A stretch of DNA of 24,197 nt from an uncultured Veillonella sp. GTDB taxonomy: Bacteria; Bacillota; Negativicutes; Veillonellales; Veillonellaceae. Below, piece after piece: positions 7,958-14,901 of this stretch. Every line of letters starts with the position of its first letter. The stretch's first letter is position 1. The stretch covers positions 1-24,197 of the forward strand of contig CAAEOZ010000050.1 of assembly GCA_900757715.1 (NCBI GenBank), written 5' to 3'. The notes under the pieces are model-generated. The model saw nothing but the letters and a program-made list of their open reading frames with translations, made no database searches and had not been told where the DNA came from. A program made the position numbers and the translations under genes.

Positions 7958-9280
7958 TTATTTTTCAATGACGGATTCGTCGAGCTGAGTACCATCAGGT
8001 AAAAATGATTTTACAATCAGCTTATTCGGTGTTACTGTCATAGACATATAATTATTCGTTTCAGGCTGAGGTGCTACATATACATCTAATGGATGTTGCT
8101 TCCACTTAGGACGTCGTGCATCACCAGCTATTCCTGTAAGAATATATAATGGACCAGATGGGTCTCGATCAAAGTTTCGCACATGACCGCGATTGCGATA
8201 TGTATGTAAATGAGCAGATAAGACTAAGTCCACATTAAATTCATCGAAAATAGGCATAAATAACACACCCTCGTCATCGAAACCAACATCTCGACTTACA
8301 CCTGGTCGGTCAAAGGCATATTGGAATGGATCTCGATGCATAAGAACGACAGTCCATTTCTTCGTATTAGCTGCAAGATCTTGGCGTAACCATTGAACCT
8401 GTACATCGTATAAATCAGGATGATGCGTATCATGATTATCCTCATGATTGCTTTCATATAACATTGTATCTAATACAACGTAATGAACATCACCGAAGTC
8501 ATAGGAATAATAACGACGATTAAAAATTTCATTCCCATTAGGCGGTACTGCGAAGTAATTCAAATACGCATAAGGCTCGCGCATTTTCCAATCTAATGTA
8601 TACATCTCGTGATTGCCTAATGTCGTTGCTAACGGTACATTAGCACTTAACGGTTTAATCGAATTTAACCAAGTACGCCATTGATATGCGTGCTCCCCAT
8701 TATCTACGAGATCGCCCATGCTAATATACAAGGCTGTATTAGGATTGCGTTTCGCTGAATCTTTTACAATTCGTTCCCACTCAGAGTAATCACCAGACTG
8801 CGAATCTGGATAGATAAGGACATCATATTCTTTAGCGCCTGCGGTTTCCAATGAATACCAGTCACTGCGACGATCATTACTATAACCAACACGATATTCA
8901 TATTTTGTATTAGGCGTCAAACCAGTTAATGTCCCCTCATGGATATAGGTAGTACTACCATCATCGGTAAAAGCTTTGTCTGTAGCTCTTATCGTTTGAG
9001 TCGTATCGGCTCCAACAAGACGATACTCTATTACCGCATCAGCTTCGCTGCTATCTGATTGCCACATAATAGTACGACTCGTGCTGTTATCTTGAGCTAC
9101 AATTTGCCTAATATAACGACTTTCAGAATCGAGGAGCGGCTTAATTTCTTGTCCACTTACCACAGCCGCTGTTCTAGCTATACGACTCTGTATAGCATCC
9201 TTATAGACATATCCACCTATAGTAACACAGACCAAGGCAATAATGGCTAGCACGGATATAATTAATCTTTTTTTGTTCAT
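7958..9280 (-). CDS. Secreted or membrane-anchored metallophosphoesterase with purple-acid-phosphatase-like N-domain
   Basis: The 440-residue product begins with a basic N-terminus and a hydrophobic stretch (residues 7-26), so it is exported and either cleaved or kept as a membrane anchor. A fibronectin-III-like domain follows (about 56-147, including the TGLTPNTKYEYRVGYS pattern at 119-134), as in purple acid phosphatases. The calcineurin-type phosphoesterase domain shows PDSQSGD (158-164), GDLVDNG (189-195), GNHEMY (222-227), MHRDPF and SAHLHTY, giving a complete set of metal-ligand motifs. A phosphomonoesterase or phosphodiesterase at the cell surface is likely; the substrate is unknown. 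It begins 6 bases after the carbonic anhydrase stop codon and has no strong ribosome binding site, suggesting translational coupling. Confidence 0.88.
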   Translation of the reverse strand: MNKKRLIISVLAIIALVCVTIGGYVYKDAIQSRIARTAAVVSGQEIKPLLDSESRYIRQIVAQDNSTSRTIMWQSDSSEADAVIEYRLVGADTTQTIRATDKAFTDDGSTTYIHEGTLTGLTPNTKYEYRVGYSNDRRSDWYSLETAGAKEYDVLIYPDSQSGDYSEWERIVKDSAKRNPNTALYISMGDLVDNGEHAYQWRTWLNSIKPLSANVPLATTLGNHEMYTLDWKMREPYAYLNYFAVPPNGNEIFNRRYYSYDFGDVHYVVLDTMLYESNHEDNHDTHHPDLYDVQVQWLRQDLAANTKKWTVVLMHRDPFQYAFDRPGVSRDVGFDDEGVLFMPIFDEFNVDLVLSAHLHTYRNRGHVRNFDRDPSGPLYILTGIAGDARRPKWKQHPLDVYVAPQPETNNYMSMTVTPNKLIVKSFLPDGTQLDESVIEK

Positions 9281-9286
9281 ATAATT

Positions 9287-9877
9287 CTAATTCTTTTCGT
9301 AATATTGTTTCATTTGTGTATAGCCATTAACGATGACTTCGATTTCACCTGTTCTAGGATGGAAGATAAGACCGTGAATAGGTACATCTTTAGGAATCAA
9401 CGGATTCATACGCAATTCGTCCACTGTATCCTCTACATTTTCAGCAGGATGTGTAAAGCCATCCGCCCAGCGTTCCATTTCTTTACGGACCATATGAATC
9501 GCTTCTGGTGCAATACCACGAGTCAACATTTTTTCTGTTAGATCTTTTGCCGTAGTTTTTGCCATACCACATTCGTGATGACCAATGATAAAGATTTCGT
9601 TAACGCCTAGCTCATAAATACAAACAAGTAAACTACGTACAACGCCATCAAAGGGACCTGTAATACAGTTACCTGCAGTCTTTACGATTTTCGCTTCACC
9701 GCGCGCAATATCCATGGAATCCTCTAAGAAATTTACGAGGCGCGTATCCATACATGTAACAATTGCCATTTCACGACTAGGCATTTTACTACACTTTGTA
9801 TCTGTATCTACATAACCTGTATTTTGATCTTCTACATATTCTCGATTATGGGCTAAAATATCATCTAATAAACTCAT
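9287..9877 (-). CDS. Beta-class carbonic anhydrase
   Basis: This 196-residue zinc enzyme interconverts CO2 and bicarbonate. The zinc ligands and catalytic dyad are visible as CMDTR (Cys42, Asp44, Arg46) and GHHECGM (His100 and Cys103), in the spacing typical of beta-carbonic anhydrases. The ATG at 9877 is selected because a strong AGGAGG lies 4 bases upstream; the longer frame to 9907 reads through that site and a hairpin. It is the first gene of a two-gene unit with the metallophosphoesterase. An extended -10 promoter lies near 9950. Bicarbonate supply for carbamoyl phosphate and carboxylation reactions is the usual role; a specific link to the neighbouring arg genes is speculative. Confidence 0.93.
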   Translation of the reverse strand: MSLLDDILAHNREYVEDQNTGYVDTDTKCSKMPSREMAIVTCMDTRLVNFLEDSMDIARGEAKIVKTAGNCITGPFDGVVRSLLVCIYELGVNEIFIIGHHECGMAKTTAKDLTEKMLTRGIAPEAIHMVRKEMERWADGFTHPAENVEDTVDELRMNPLIPKDVPIHGLIFHPRTGEIEVIVNGYTQMKQYYEKN

Positions 9878-9895
9878 AATACCTCCTATAGTAAA

Positions 9896-9920
9896 AGACC
9901 TTGGCACACAACCAAGGTCT
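9896..9920 (-). promoter_or_regulatory. Hairpin with T-tract in the carbonic anhydrase 5' leader
   Basis: AGACCTTGG (9896-9904) and CCAAGGTCT (9912-9920) form a perfect 9-bp stem. On the minus strand the hairpin is followed by TTTTA and then the AGGAGG of the carbonic anhydrase gene. It has the form of a short intrinsic terminator inside the leader. It could attenuate transcription or protect the 5' end; it may also be a remnant. Confidence 0.5.
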
Positions 9921-9946
9921 CTATATCAATAATGGTCGATATAAGT

Positions 9947-9955
9947 ATTATATCA
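9947..9955 (-). promoter_or_regulatory. Extended -10 promoter for the carbonic anhydrase unit
   Basis: The minus strand reads TGATATAAT, a perfect extended -10 element. It would start a transcript near 9940, upstream of the leader hairpin and about 60 bases before the start codon. No good -35 box is seen, which extended -10 promoters can tolerate. Confidence 0.5.
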
Positions 9956-9988
9956 TATTAAGTTGTACACGCTTTAAGCCACAAAAAA

Positions 9989-10031
9989 TAGGTCTATTCA
10001 AATACATGTATTATATATTTGAATAAACCTA
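9989..10031 (-). terminator. Intrinsic terminator after ilvN
   Basis: Arms of 16 bases (9989-10004 and 10016-10031) pair with a single G-U position. On the minus strand the stem is followed by a run of six T. It lies 30 bases beyond the ilvN stop and ends the ilvBN unit. Confidence 0.8.
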
Positions 10032-10061
10032 AATCGCTTTTAAAATGCTAGAGTGCACACA

Positions 10062-10574
10062 TTATCTATCAGGTGTAGATAAGGCTTCGATAGCTACGCT
10101 ACCACCACGTACAACTTCAATACGATTGACGAACATATCTTTAAATAAGGCAATCATGTCATTATTTTTAGATACGGTCTTTACACATTGTACTAGTACA
10201 GATTTACGATTATAATCCACAACTAATAGATCAAAGGTTTGGGCAATGCGAAAGATTTCTTGTTTATCCGCTTCTTTACAGCTATTGACCTTGATAAATA
10301 GTAATTCTTTTTTCATAATCGGCATGTCCGTAAAGTCGATAACCTTAATCACCTCTACACTGCGATTAAGCTGTTTAATGATTTGTTCATATGTCAAATC
10401 GTCACATGTGAGCTCAATTGTCATACGAGACATGGTAGAATCTTCAGTTTCCCCTACAGTCAATGTATCAAGATTATAATTTTTGCCTGCGAAGAGGCCG
10501 GAAATTTTAGCTAGTACACCGATCTGGTTTTCTACATACGCTGAAATACAGCGTTTTTTCATATGTACTTCCAT
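10062..10574 (-). CDS. ilvN: Acetolactate synthase small (regulatory) subunit
   Basis: The 170-residue protein has an N-terminal ACT domain (ISAYVENQIGVLAKISGLFAGKNYN, about residues 10-34, broken here only for reference to position) followed by the second ferredoxin-like half typical of IlvN/IlvH. It binds valine and confers feedback inhibition on, and activates, the catalytic subunit IlvB. The ATG at 10574 has AGGAGGG 4 bases upstream; a second in-frame ATG at 10562 is less well placed. It starts 8 bases after the ilvB stop, the usual ilvBN operon spacing. At 170 residues it is of ordinary length. The name ilvH is sometimes used for the same family. Confidence 0.93.
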   Translation of the reverse strand: MEVHMKKRCISAYVENQIGVLAKISGLFAGKNYNLDTLTVGETEDSTMSRMTIELTCDDLTYEQIIKQLNRSVEVIKVIDFTDMPIMKKELLFIKVNSCKEADKQEIFRIAQTFDLLVVDYNRKSVLVQCVKTVSKNNDMIALFKDMFVNRIEVVRGGSVAIEALSTPDR

Positions 10575-10582
10575 AGTCCCTC

Positions 10583-12310
10583 CTATTTTTTATCCTTCAA
10601 CAACATATCACTTAAAGACTTACCTGCTGGTACCATTGGTAATACATTGAGCTCCGTTGGAATGATGAACTCTAGTAAGGTTGGACCATTTTTGAAAGTA
10701 TCCGCCAATTGGAACCCTTTTTCTATGTCCTCTACCTTAGTAATACGCATGGCTTTTGCGCCATAAGCCTCTGCCAATTTCACGAAGTCCGGTACATATT
10801 CAAACTCATCATTGTCAATTATATCTCGTGTAACAATGGCACTTTCATCCATCATCAAGTTCGTACAAGCGTAACGTTTATCGTAGAATAATTGTTGCCA
10901 TTGACGCACATTACCAAGGAAACCATTATTTAAGATAATCAGTGTCACAGGCAAACGATAGTGCATAGCAGTAGCAAACTCTTGGATATTCATTTGCACG
11001 CCACCATCACCACAGATGGCAAACACGCGCTTATCTGGATTTCCCATTTGCGCACCTAAGGCAGCAGGGAAACCACAACCCATGGTACCTAGGCCACCAG
11101 ACGTCAACATTTGATATTGCCCTTTTATCTCAAGGAACTGAGTAGTCCACAATTGATTTTGCCCTACATCGGTTGTAACAATAGGACGTTCATAGTGATT
11201 ATTAATGTAATCGATAACAGTTTGAGGTGTTAGCCCCTCTTCATCAGCTTGAGTAACAGGACGTTCTGCTTTAAGCTGTTGCAATTGTTCAGGCCAATCA
11301 CCAAGATCATGAGGTTCAATATATTCCAATAATTTTTCAATAGCTAATTTAGCATCTGCTACGATTGGAATATCGACCTTAATATTTTTAGAAATAGATG
11401 CAGCATCCACATCAATATGGATAATCTTACAATCTTGTGCAAAGGTACTTAATTTACCTGTAATGCGGTCGTTAAAACGGGTACCAATAGAAATCATCAC
11501 ATCACAATCTGTGAGTGCCACATTTGGTGCATATCCACCGTGAATACCAACATTGCCTAAGTATAGCGGATGTCGCGTATCTACCGCACCTTTCCCCATC
11601 AAGGTCGTTACAACAGGAATTCCCGTTTTGTTTACCAACTCCATCATAAGCTCGTTAGCACCACTAATGCTTACCCCACCGCCTAATAGGAATAGAGGCC
11701 TTTTAGCTTTACTGATAATAGAACAGGCCTTTTTTACTTGACCTACGTGAACAGTGGTATTTGGTTTGTAACCGCGAATATTAACCTCAGTAGGATACTC
11801 ATCAGACCCCATAGCCTTTTGAATATTTTTAGGAATATCCACAACCACAGGGCCTGGTCGACCTGTGCGAGCAATATAAAAGGCTTCTTTCAAAATACGG
11901 CCAAGCTCTTTACGATCACGAACGGTAACAGCATATTTACAGATATTGCGTACAATGCCAACAGTATCTACTTCTTGGAACGCATCATTGCCCATCAGAC
12001 CCAAGTCAACTTGGCCTGTAATACAAACGAGCGGAACACTATCAGAATAAGCAGTAGCAATACCAGTCACAAGATTTGTAGCACCAGGTCCAGAGGTTAC
12101 CATACAAACCCCTACTTTACCGGTACTACGAGCATATCCATCTGCCGCATGGGCCAATGCTTGCTCATGACGCGGCAAAATCACTTTTACCTTATCTTGC
12201 TTATATAATTCATCCATGATATCAATAGTAGCCGCCCCAGGATAGTTAAACAAAAACTCTACCTGCTCCTCTTGAAGGGCTTTTACCAGATACTGTGCGC
12301 CTGAAATCAT
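10583..12310 (-). CDS. ilvB: Acetolactate synthase large (catalytic) subunit
   Basis: This 575-residue ThDP- and FAD-dependent enzyme makes acetolactate or acetohydroxybutyrate, the first common step to valine, leucine and isoleucine. Seen in order are FNYPGAATIDIMDELY near the N-terminus, HEQALAHAADGYARSTGKVG with the catalytic glutamate, the FAD-binding middle domain, and the C-terminal ThDP motif beginning CGDGGVQMNIQEFATA and ending in LNNGFLGNVRQWQ. The ATG at 12310 is chosen because AAGGAG lies 6 bases upstream and the product then begins like known IlvB. The longer open frame to 12457 is unrelated hydrophobic sequence. It forms an operon with ilvN. No T-box leader is visible in the short upstream region. 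Confidence 0.95.
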   Translation of the reverse strand: MISGAQYLVKALQEEQVEFLFNYPGAATIDIMDELYKQDKVKVILPRHEQALAHAADGYARSTGKVGVCMVTSGPGATNLVTGIATAYSDSVPLVCITGQVDLGLMGNDAFQEVDTVGIVRNICKYAVTVRDRKELGRILKEAFYIARTGRPGPVVVDIPKNIQKAMGSDEYPTEVNIRGYKPNTTVHVGQVKKACSIISKAKRPLFLLGGGVSISGANELMMELVNKTGIPVVTTLMGKGAVDTRHPLYLGNVGIHGGYAPNVALTDCDVMISIGTRFNDRITGKLSTFAQDCKIIHIDVDAASISKNIKVDIPIVADAKLAIEKLLEYIEPHDLGDWPEQLQQLKAERPVTQADEEGLTPQTVIDYINNHYERPIVTTDVGQNQLWTTQFLEIKGQYQMLTSGGLGTMGCGFPAALGAQMGNPDKRVFAICGDGGVQMNIQEFATAMHYRLPVTLIILNNGFLGNVRQWQQLFYDKRYACTNLMMDESAIVTRDIIDNDEFEYVPDFVKLAEAYGAKAMRITKVEDIEKGFQLADTFKNGPTLLEFIIPTELNVLPMVPAGKSLSDMLLKDKK

Positions 12311-12415
12311 AGGTATCTCCTTATTTATATAATGCATGCATATCGAATTCTCAATATTCACATCTGATATATCTAAAAAATTGAATATCTTATATAGATA
12401 TGTTATACTCAGTAG

Positions 12416-12436
12416 TGTACCATATGTTGTGGTACA
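12416..12436. promoter_or_regulatory. Palindrome in the ilvB / glutaredoxin-like divergent promoter region
   Basis: TGTACCA (12416-12422) and TGGTACA (12430-12436) are perfect inverted repeats around 7 bases. The 21-base dyad is centred between two divergent genes and so is a plausible operator for one or both. I cannot assign a regulator. Confidence 0.45.
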
Positions 12437-12502
12437 TGAATATGTATAAAATCTCAAATTATAGAAATATATGTAGATTCTATTTTGAAAGGACTGAATA
12501 TC

Positions 12503-12781
12503 ATGAAAGAAATATTAGGTTTCCATTTAAACGGTTGCCCTTATTGCGCTAATGCATTCCGTGCTATCGATGAACTCGTTGCAGAAAATCCTGCATACGC
12601 AGATATTCATATCAACTGGGTTGAAGATCAAGATGCTCATGAGCTCTTCAAAACTCACCCTTATGAATACTATCCGAACTTATGGTTCGACCTCGACAAA
12701 CAATACGAGGCGCAACCTGGTGAAAGCTATGTCCAAACAAAATCTTTAATCAAAACTGTATTGGACAAAGCACTCGCGTAA
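12503..12781 (+). CDS. Glutaredoxin-like / thioredoxin-fold small protein
   Basis: The 92-residue product starts with a beta-strand and the redox motif CPYC (Cys12-Cys15), the classical glutaredoxin active site, followed by a helix (ANAFRAIDELVAE). A later Y-P-N-L-W segment (about 53-57) occupies the place of the cis-proline loop. It would reduce disulphides or glutathionylated or otherwise oxidised thiols in the cytoplasm. The ATG at 12503 is chosen because AAAGGA lies 9 bases upstream; the frame could open at a TTG at 12485, which precedes the ribosome site. It is monocistronic, divergent from ilvB, and ends at a strong terminator. Confidence 0.82.
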   Translation: MKEILGFHLNGCPYCANAFRAIDELVAENPAYADIHINWVEDQDAHELFKTHPYEYYPNLWFDLDKQYEAQPGESYVQTKSLIKTVLDKALA

Positions 12782-12803
12782 AACGCTATATTTACAAATA
12801 ACA

Positions 12804-12845
12804 ATGCACCCCTAACATATAATCTAATGTTAGGGGTGCATTTTA
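12804..12845. terminator. Bidirectional terminator between convergent genes
   Basis: A perfect 15-bp stem (12804-12818 with 12827-12841) with the core GCACCCCTAAC is followed on the plus strand by TTTTA. It closes the glutaredoxin-like gene and lies just past the end of the convergent FolT-like gene at 12859. Confidence 0.88.
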
Positions 12846-12858
12846 GTATACTGTAAGA

Positions 12859-13359
12859 TTATGGCTTTTTTTGTACCATAAACTTACTGACTGCCTTATA
12901 CACAATTAAAATCAATGCAATTTCTAATGGGAAACAAATGATATTTTTAATAAGACGTCCAATAAATATAGCAGATACTGCTTTGTTATAAAATATTGTG
13001 AGCCATATTGTATTTAATATCAGATGTATACATACAGTAACAATCGTCTCCGGTAAAAGTAATTGTTTAAATGTAACATTACGTCCGTGTAAAAAATACC
13101 CATACACATAGCCTACAAGAAATTCAGATATGATAAAGCCGGGAAAGAATACCCCTTGTCCAAATAAAGACATACCTATAAAACAGGCAATAGCAGCCAT
13201 TATACCTGCTGCCATAGGCCCATAAAGAATACCAAATATAGCGGTTGATAAAAATCCAAAGGTAATATGTATAAATGTAGTATGAATAGCAAATATATAA
13301 GATAGTAAAACCGTCAATGCTACAAACATTCCTGTCTTTACAATCATATCAGTTTTCAT
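12859..13359 (-). CDS. ECF transporter S component, folate (FolT) family-like
   Basis: The 166-residue protein is almost entirely membrane helices (about six). It carries the pattern seen in FolT-type substrate-binding subunits of energy-coupling-factor vitamin transporters: HITFGFLSTAIFGILYGP (about 31-48), a glycine-rich IMAAIACFIGMSLF helix, then GVFFPGFIISEFLVGYVYGYFL. It would capture a vitamin, probably folate, and work with ECF A, A' and T subunits encoded elsewhere. The ATG at 13359 lies inside the end of the upstream gene (11-base overlap), implying translational coupling; AAAGGAG is 11 bases upstream. Substrate assignment within this S-component superfamily is uncertain. Confidence 0.72.
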   Translation of the reverse strand: MKTDMIVKTGMFVALTVLLSYIFAIHTTFIHITFGFLSTAIFGILYGPMAAGIMAAIACFIGMSLFGQGVFFPGFIISEFLVGYVYGYFLHGRNVTFKQLLLPETIVTVCIHLILNTIWLTIFYNKAVSAIFIGRLIKNIICFPLEIALILIVYKAVSKFMVQKKP

Positions 13360-13696
13360 AAGAAGTACGACTCCTTTTTCTATCCTTCCACTCTAAATAC
13401 ATATGGCGAATAACTTGAATTGGTGATATAAATAACATTCTAGGTCCACCATAGCGCATGATTTCACGTATTTTTTCACGATACGTAGGCGCATAGCAAT
13501 GCGTTTTACATACACTGCAGAAGGTCTTACTTTCCATATGAGGACATACATCTATACGATGTTCAGCATATTGCCAAACTTTTTGACACTCCTCACAGAG
13601 TTGTCCTTTAGGAGTGTGGTGCTTATTATGACAATAGATGCCAATAATCTGGTACATAGTTTTTAGTTCTAACTTACGTTTCTCATCAACTGTCAT
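13349..13696 (-). CDS. Nitrous oxide-stimulated promoter family protein (Cys-rich, 115 aa)
   Basis: The protein matches the small family annotated from a nitrous-oxide-stimulated promoter. Distinctive parts are the paired cysteines (Cys22, Cys34-x-x-Cys37, Cys51, Cys60-x-x-Cys63, Cys67) and the segment HCYAPTYREKIREIMRYGG (66-84) followed by PRMLFISPI. The cysteine layout suggests metal or iron-sulphur binding, but no biochemical role is established that I know of. The ATG at 13696 follows AGGAGAG. It is 9 bases after the methyltransferase gene and overlaps the FolT-like gene by 11 bases, so the three form one operon. Confidence 0.8.
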   Translation of the reverse strand: MTVDEKRKLELKTMYQIIGIYCHNKHHTPKGQLCEECQKVWQYAEHRIDVCPHMESKTFCSVCKTHCYAPTYREKIREIMRYGGPRMLFISPIQVIRHMYLEWKDRKRSRTSYEN

Positions 13697-13705
13697 GTTT
13701 CTCTC

Positions 13706-14521
13706 CTATTTCACAGACCATGAAACCCAAGCCACCTTATCAACAGTCTTATTATGGATTTCTCCATCAATAGCTAGTGGCTCAATGAGATTTCTAATCT
13801 CTTCTTTCATGTCTTCCATATCTCCCCATCCATTATTATGAAGTCGCATGGTAAAATAATTAACTGCCTTTTCAAGAGACATAACCTCTGTTTCAGGAAC
13901 CGTTTTATAAGTCACTTTCACATTACGCCCCATCTCATGAATTGCATCTAAACATTCTTTCATCTTGCCATCCCATGGGAAAGAATCACGTCCAAAGAAA
14001 TGTTCAGATAACATATCTACCATTTCGTCACTCCGTTCACTGAAAGCAATCCACAAGCATTTATCATTGCTTGCATCGTGCATGGCGCGAATATTTTCTA
14101 CATCAAACATAATTGGGCAGAAGATACTGTATGCCAAGTCAAAGCTTTTATCCCAACCTAGCTCTCGACGAATTTCATCAGACCAAGGTCCGATATATAA
14201 ACTAAGATCTAAACCTTCTGACTCTGCCAATTGTTTAGCACCGCGAATCATACCATCAGATAAATCGATACCAGTCGCTTTATAACCTTCCCGAGCTAAC
14301 CCAAGTGCATAGTCACAAACACCACAACCTACATCAAGTGTACGACCATTCGATGAAGGTAATAAATTTTCATCCTTTAAGAAGGCTAAAAAATCAGTGA
14401 CCTGTGCCTTGCGATCCTCGCGATTGTGCATTTCTACAAAGTACTCGGAACGATGGTTCCATGCGTCTTGCTCATCGCGCCAAGTTTCGTTGACCGTGAG
14501 CTCCTGTATTTTATTTGTCAT
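13706..14521 (-). CDS. Class I SAM-dependent methyltransferase
   Basis: This 271-residue protein has a Rossmann-type SAM-binding core beginning at about residue 60. Motif I reads TLDVGCGVCDYALGLA (61-76) and is followed by the acidic second strand end GYKATGIDLS (79-88). N-terminal residues NETWRDEQDAWNHRSEYF resemble a substrate-cap helix of small-molecule methyltransferases. The substrate is not identifiable. It is the first gene of a unit with the Cys-rich protein and the FolT-like transporter. This pairing could mean methylation of a pterin or thiol compound, but that is guesswork. AGAGGGG precedes the ATG, directly after a strongly structured leader. Confidence 0.85.
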   Translation of the reverse strand: MTNKIQELTVNETWRDEQDAWNHRSEYFVEMHNREDRKAQVTDFLAFLKDENLLPSSNGRTLDVGCGVCDYALGLAREGYKATGIDLSDGMIRGAKQLAESEGLDLSLYIGPWSDEIRRELGWDKSFDLAYSIFCPIMFDVENIRAMHDASNDKCLWIAFSERSDEMVDMLSEHFFGRDSFPWDGKMKECLDAIHEMGRNVKVTYKTVPETEVMSLEKAVNYFTMRLHNNGWGDMEDMKEEIRNLIEPLAIDGEIHNKTVDKVAWVSWSVK

Positions 14522-14534
14522 ATTATCCCCTCTA

Positions 14535-14673
14535 AATAGCTACATCCTCAAACGGATGAGTTATAGATACATATATAAGTAATTTTCACTTAGTTAAATT
14601 CACTATGTAATTTAACGCTCCCCTATATGTCCTAGTGTTCCGGCTAGGATGTTCAGATTTCCATATAGCTATT
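14535..14673 (-). ncRNA. Candidate structured 5' leader of the methyltransferase-folT unit
   Basis: Read on the minus strand, the leader holds several nested helices. One is an extended arm in which 14662-14668 pairs with 14623-14629 and, inside it, UCCUAG/CUAGGA (14644-14649 with 14630-14635) closes an 8-base loop, with a 12-base bulge on one side. A second is an 8-bp hairpin (14593-14600 with 14609-14616), and a third a small hairpin (14543-14547 with 14554-14558). AAUAG (14669-14673) can pair with CUAUU (14535-14539) to close a multibranch junction just before the AGAGGGG ribosome site. This resembles a riboswitch-like element, but I could not match it to a known class (not an evident THF, ZTP, TPP or SAM element). 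Confidence 0.4.
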
Positions 14674-14805
14674 CTTATTGTACATCATTCTCAAAACAAA
14701 ATGTGTTACCCAAATCACATTCATATATTATTTCAATAGTATTAAATATAAAATTCTATATCAAATTCCTATCTGTAATACACCTACTATATATCTCTAA
14801 ATATA

Positions 14806-14835
14806 AAAACCGCCACTCATAAGAATGGCGGTTTT
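14806..14835 (-). terminator. Intrinsic terminator after the 281-aa membrane protein gene
   Basis: AAAACCGCCA (14806-14815) and TGGCGGTTTT (14826-14835) pair over 10 bases. On the minus strand the stem runs into a TTTTT tract. It lies 66 bases beyond the stop at 14902. Confidence 0.85.
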
Positions 14836-14901
14836 CTCTATTATGTACATATAAATTTTCTATATATACTTCAATATGAATCATAAACTATACAATACAT
14901 T

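Larger units (their letters stand above)
14522..14901. other. Intergenic stretch between methyltransferase and 281-aa gene
   Basis: No reading frame with a credible start and product is present. The part next to the methyltransferase (to about 14680) is the structured leader described separately. The stretch 14690-14800 is AT-rich and probably holds the promoter, although I see no clear -35/-10 pair. The right end carries the terminator at 14806-14835. Confidence 0.6.

Noticed and set aside
10583..12457. Longer ilvB reading frame with 49 extra residues
   Set aside because: The extension lacks a ribosome binding site, is unlike any IlvB N-terminus, and overlaps the intergenic dyad; the ATG at 12310 has a clear AAGGAG.
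12311..12484. T-box leader for ilvBN
   Set aside because: The region is too short, and the conserved T-box antiterminator sequence is absent.
14535..14690. THF, ZTP, TPP or SAM riboswitch identity for the structured leader
   Set aside because: Some short matches (GGGGAGCG, GCGTTAA) look suggestive, but the defining conserved cores of these classes are missing or out of order.
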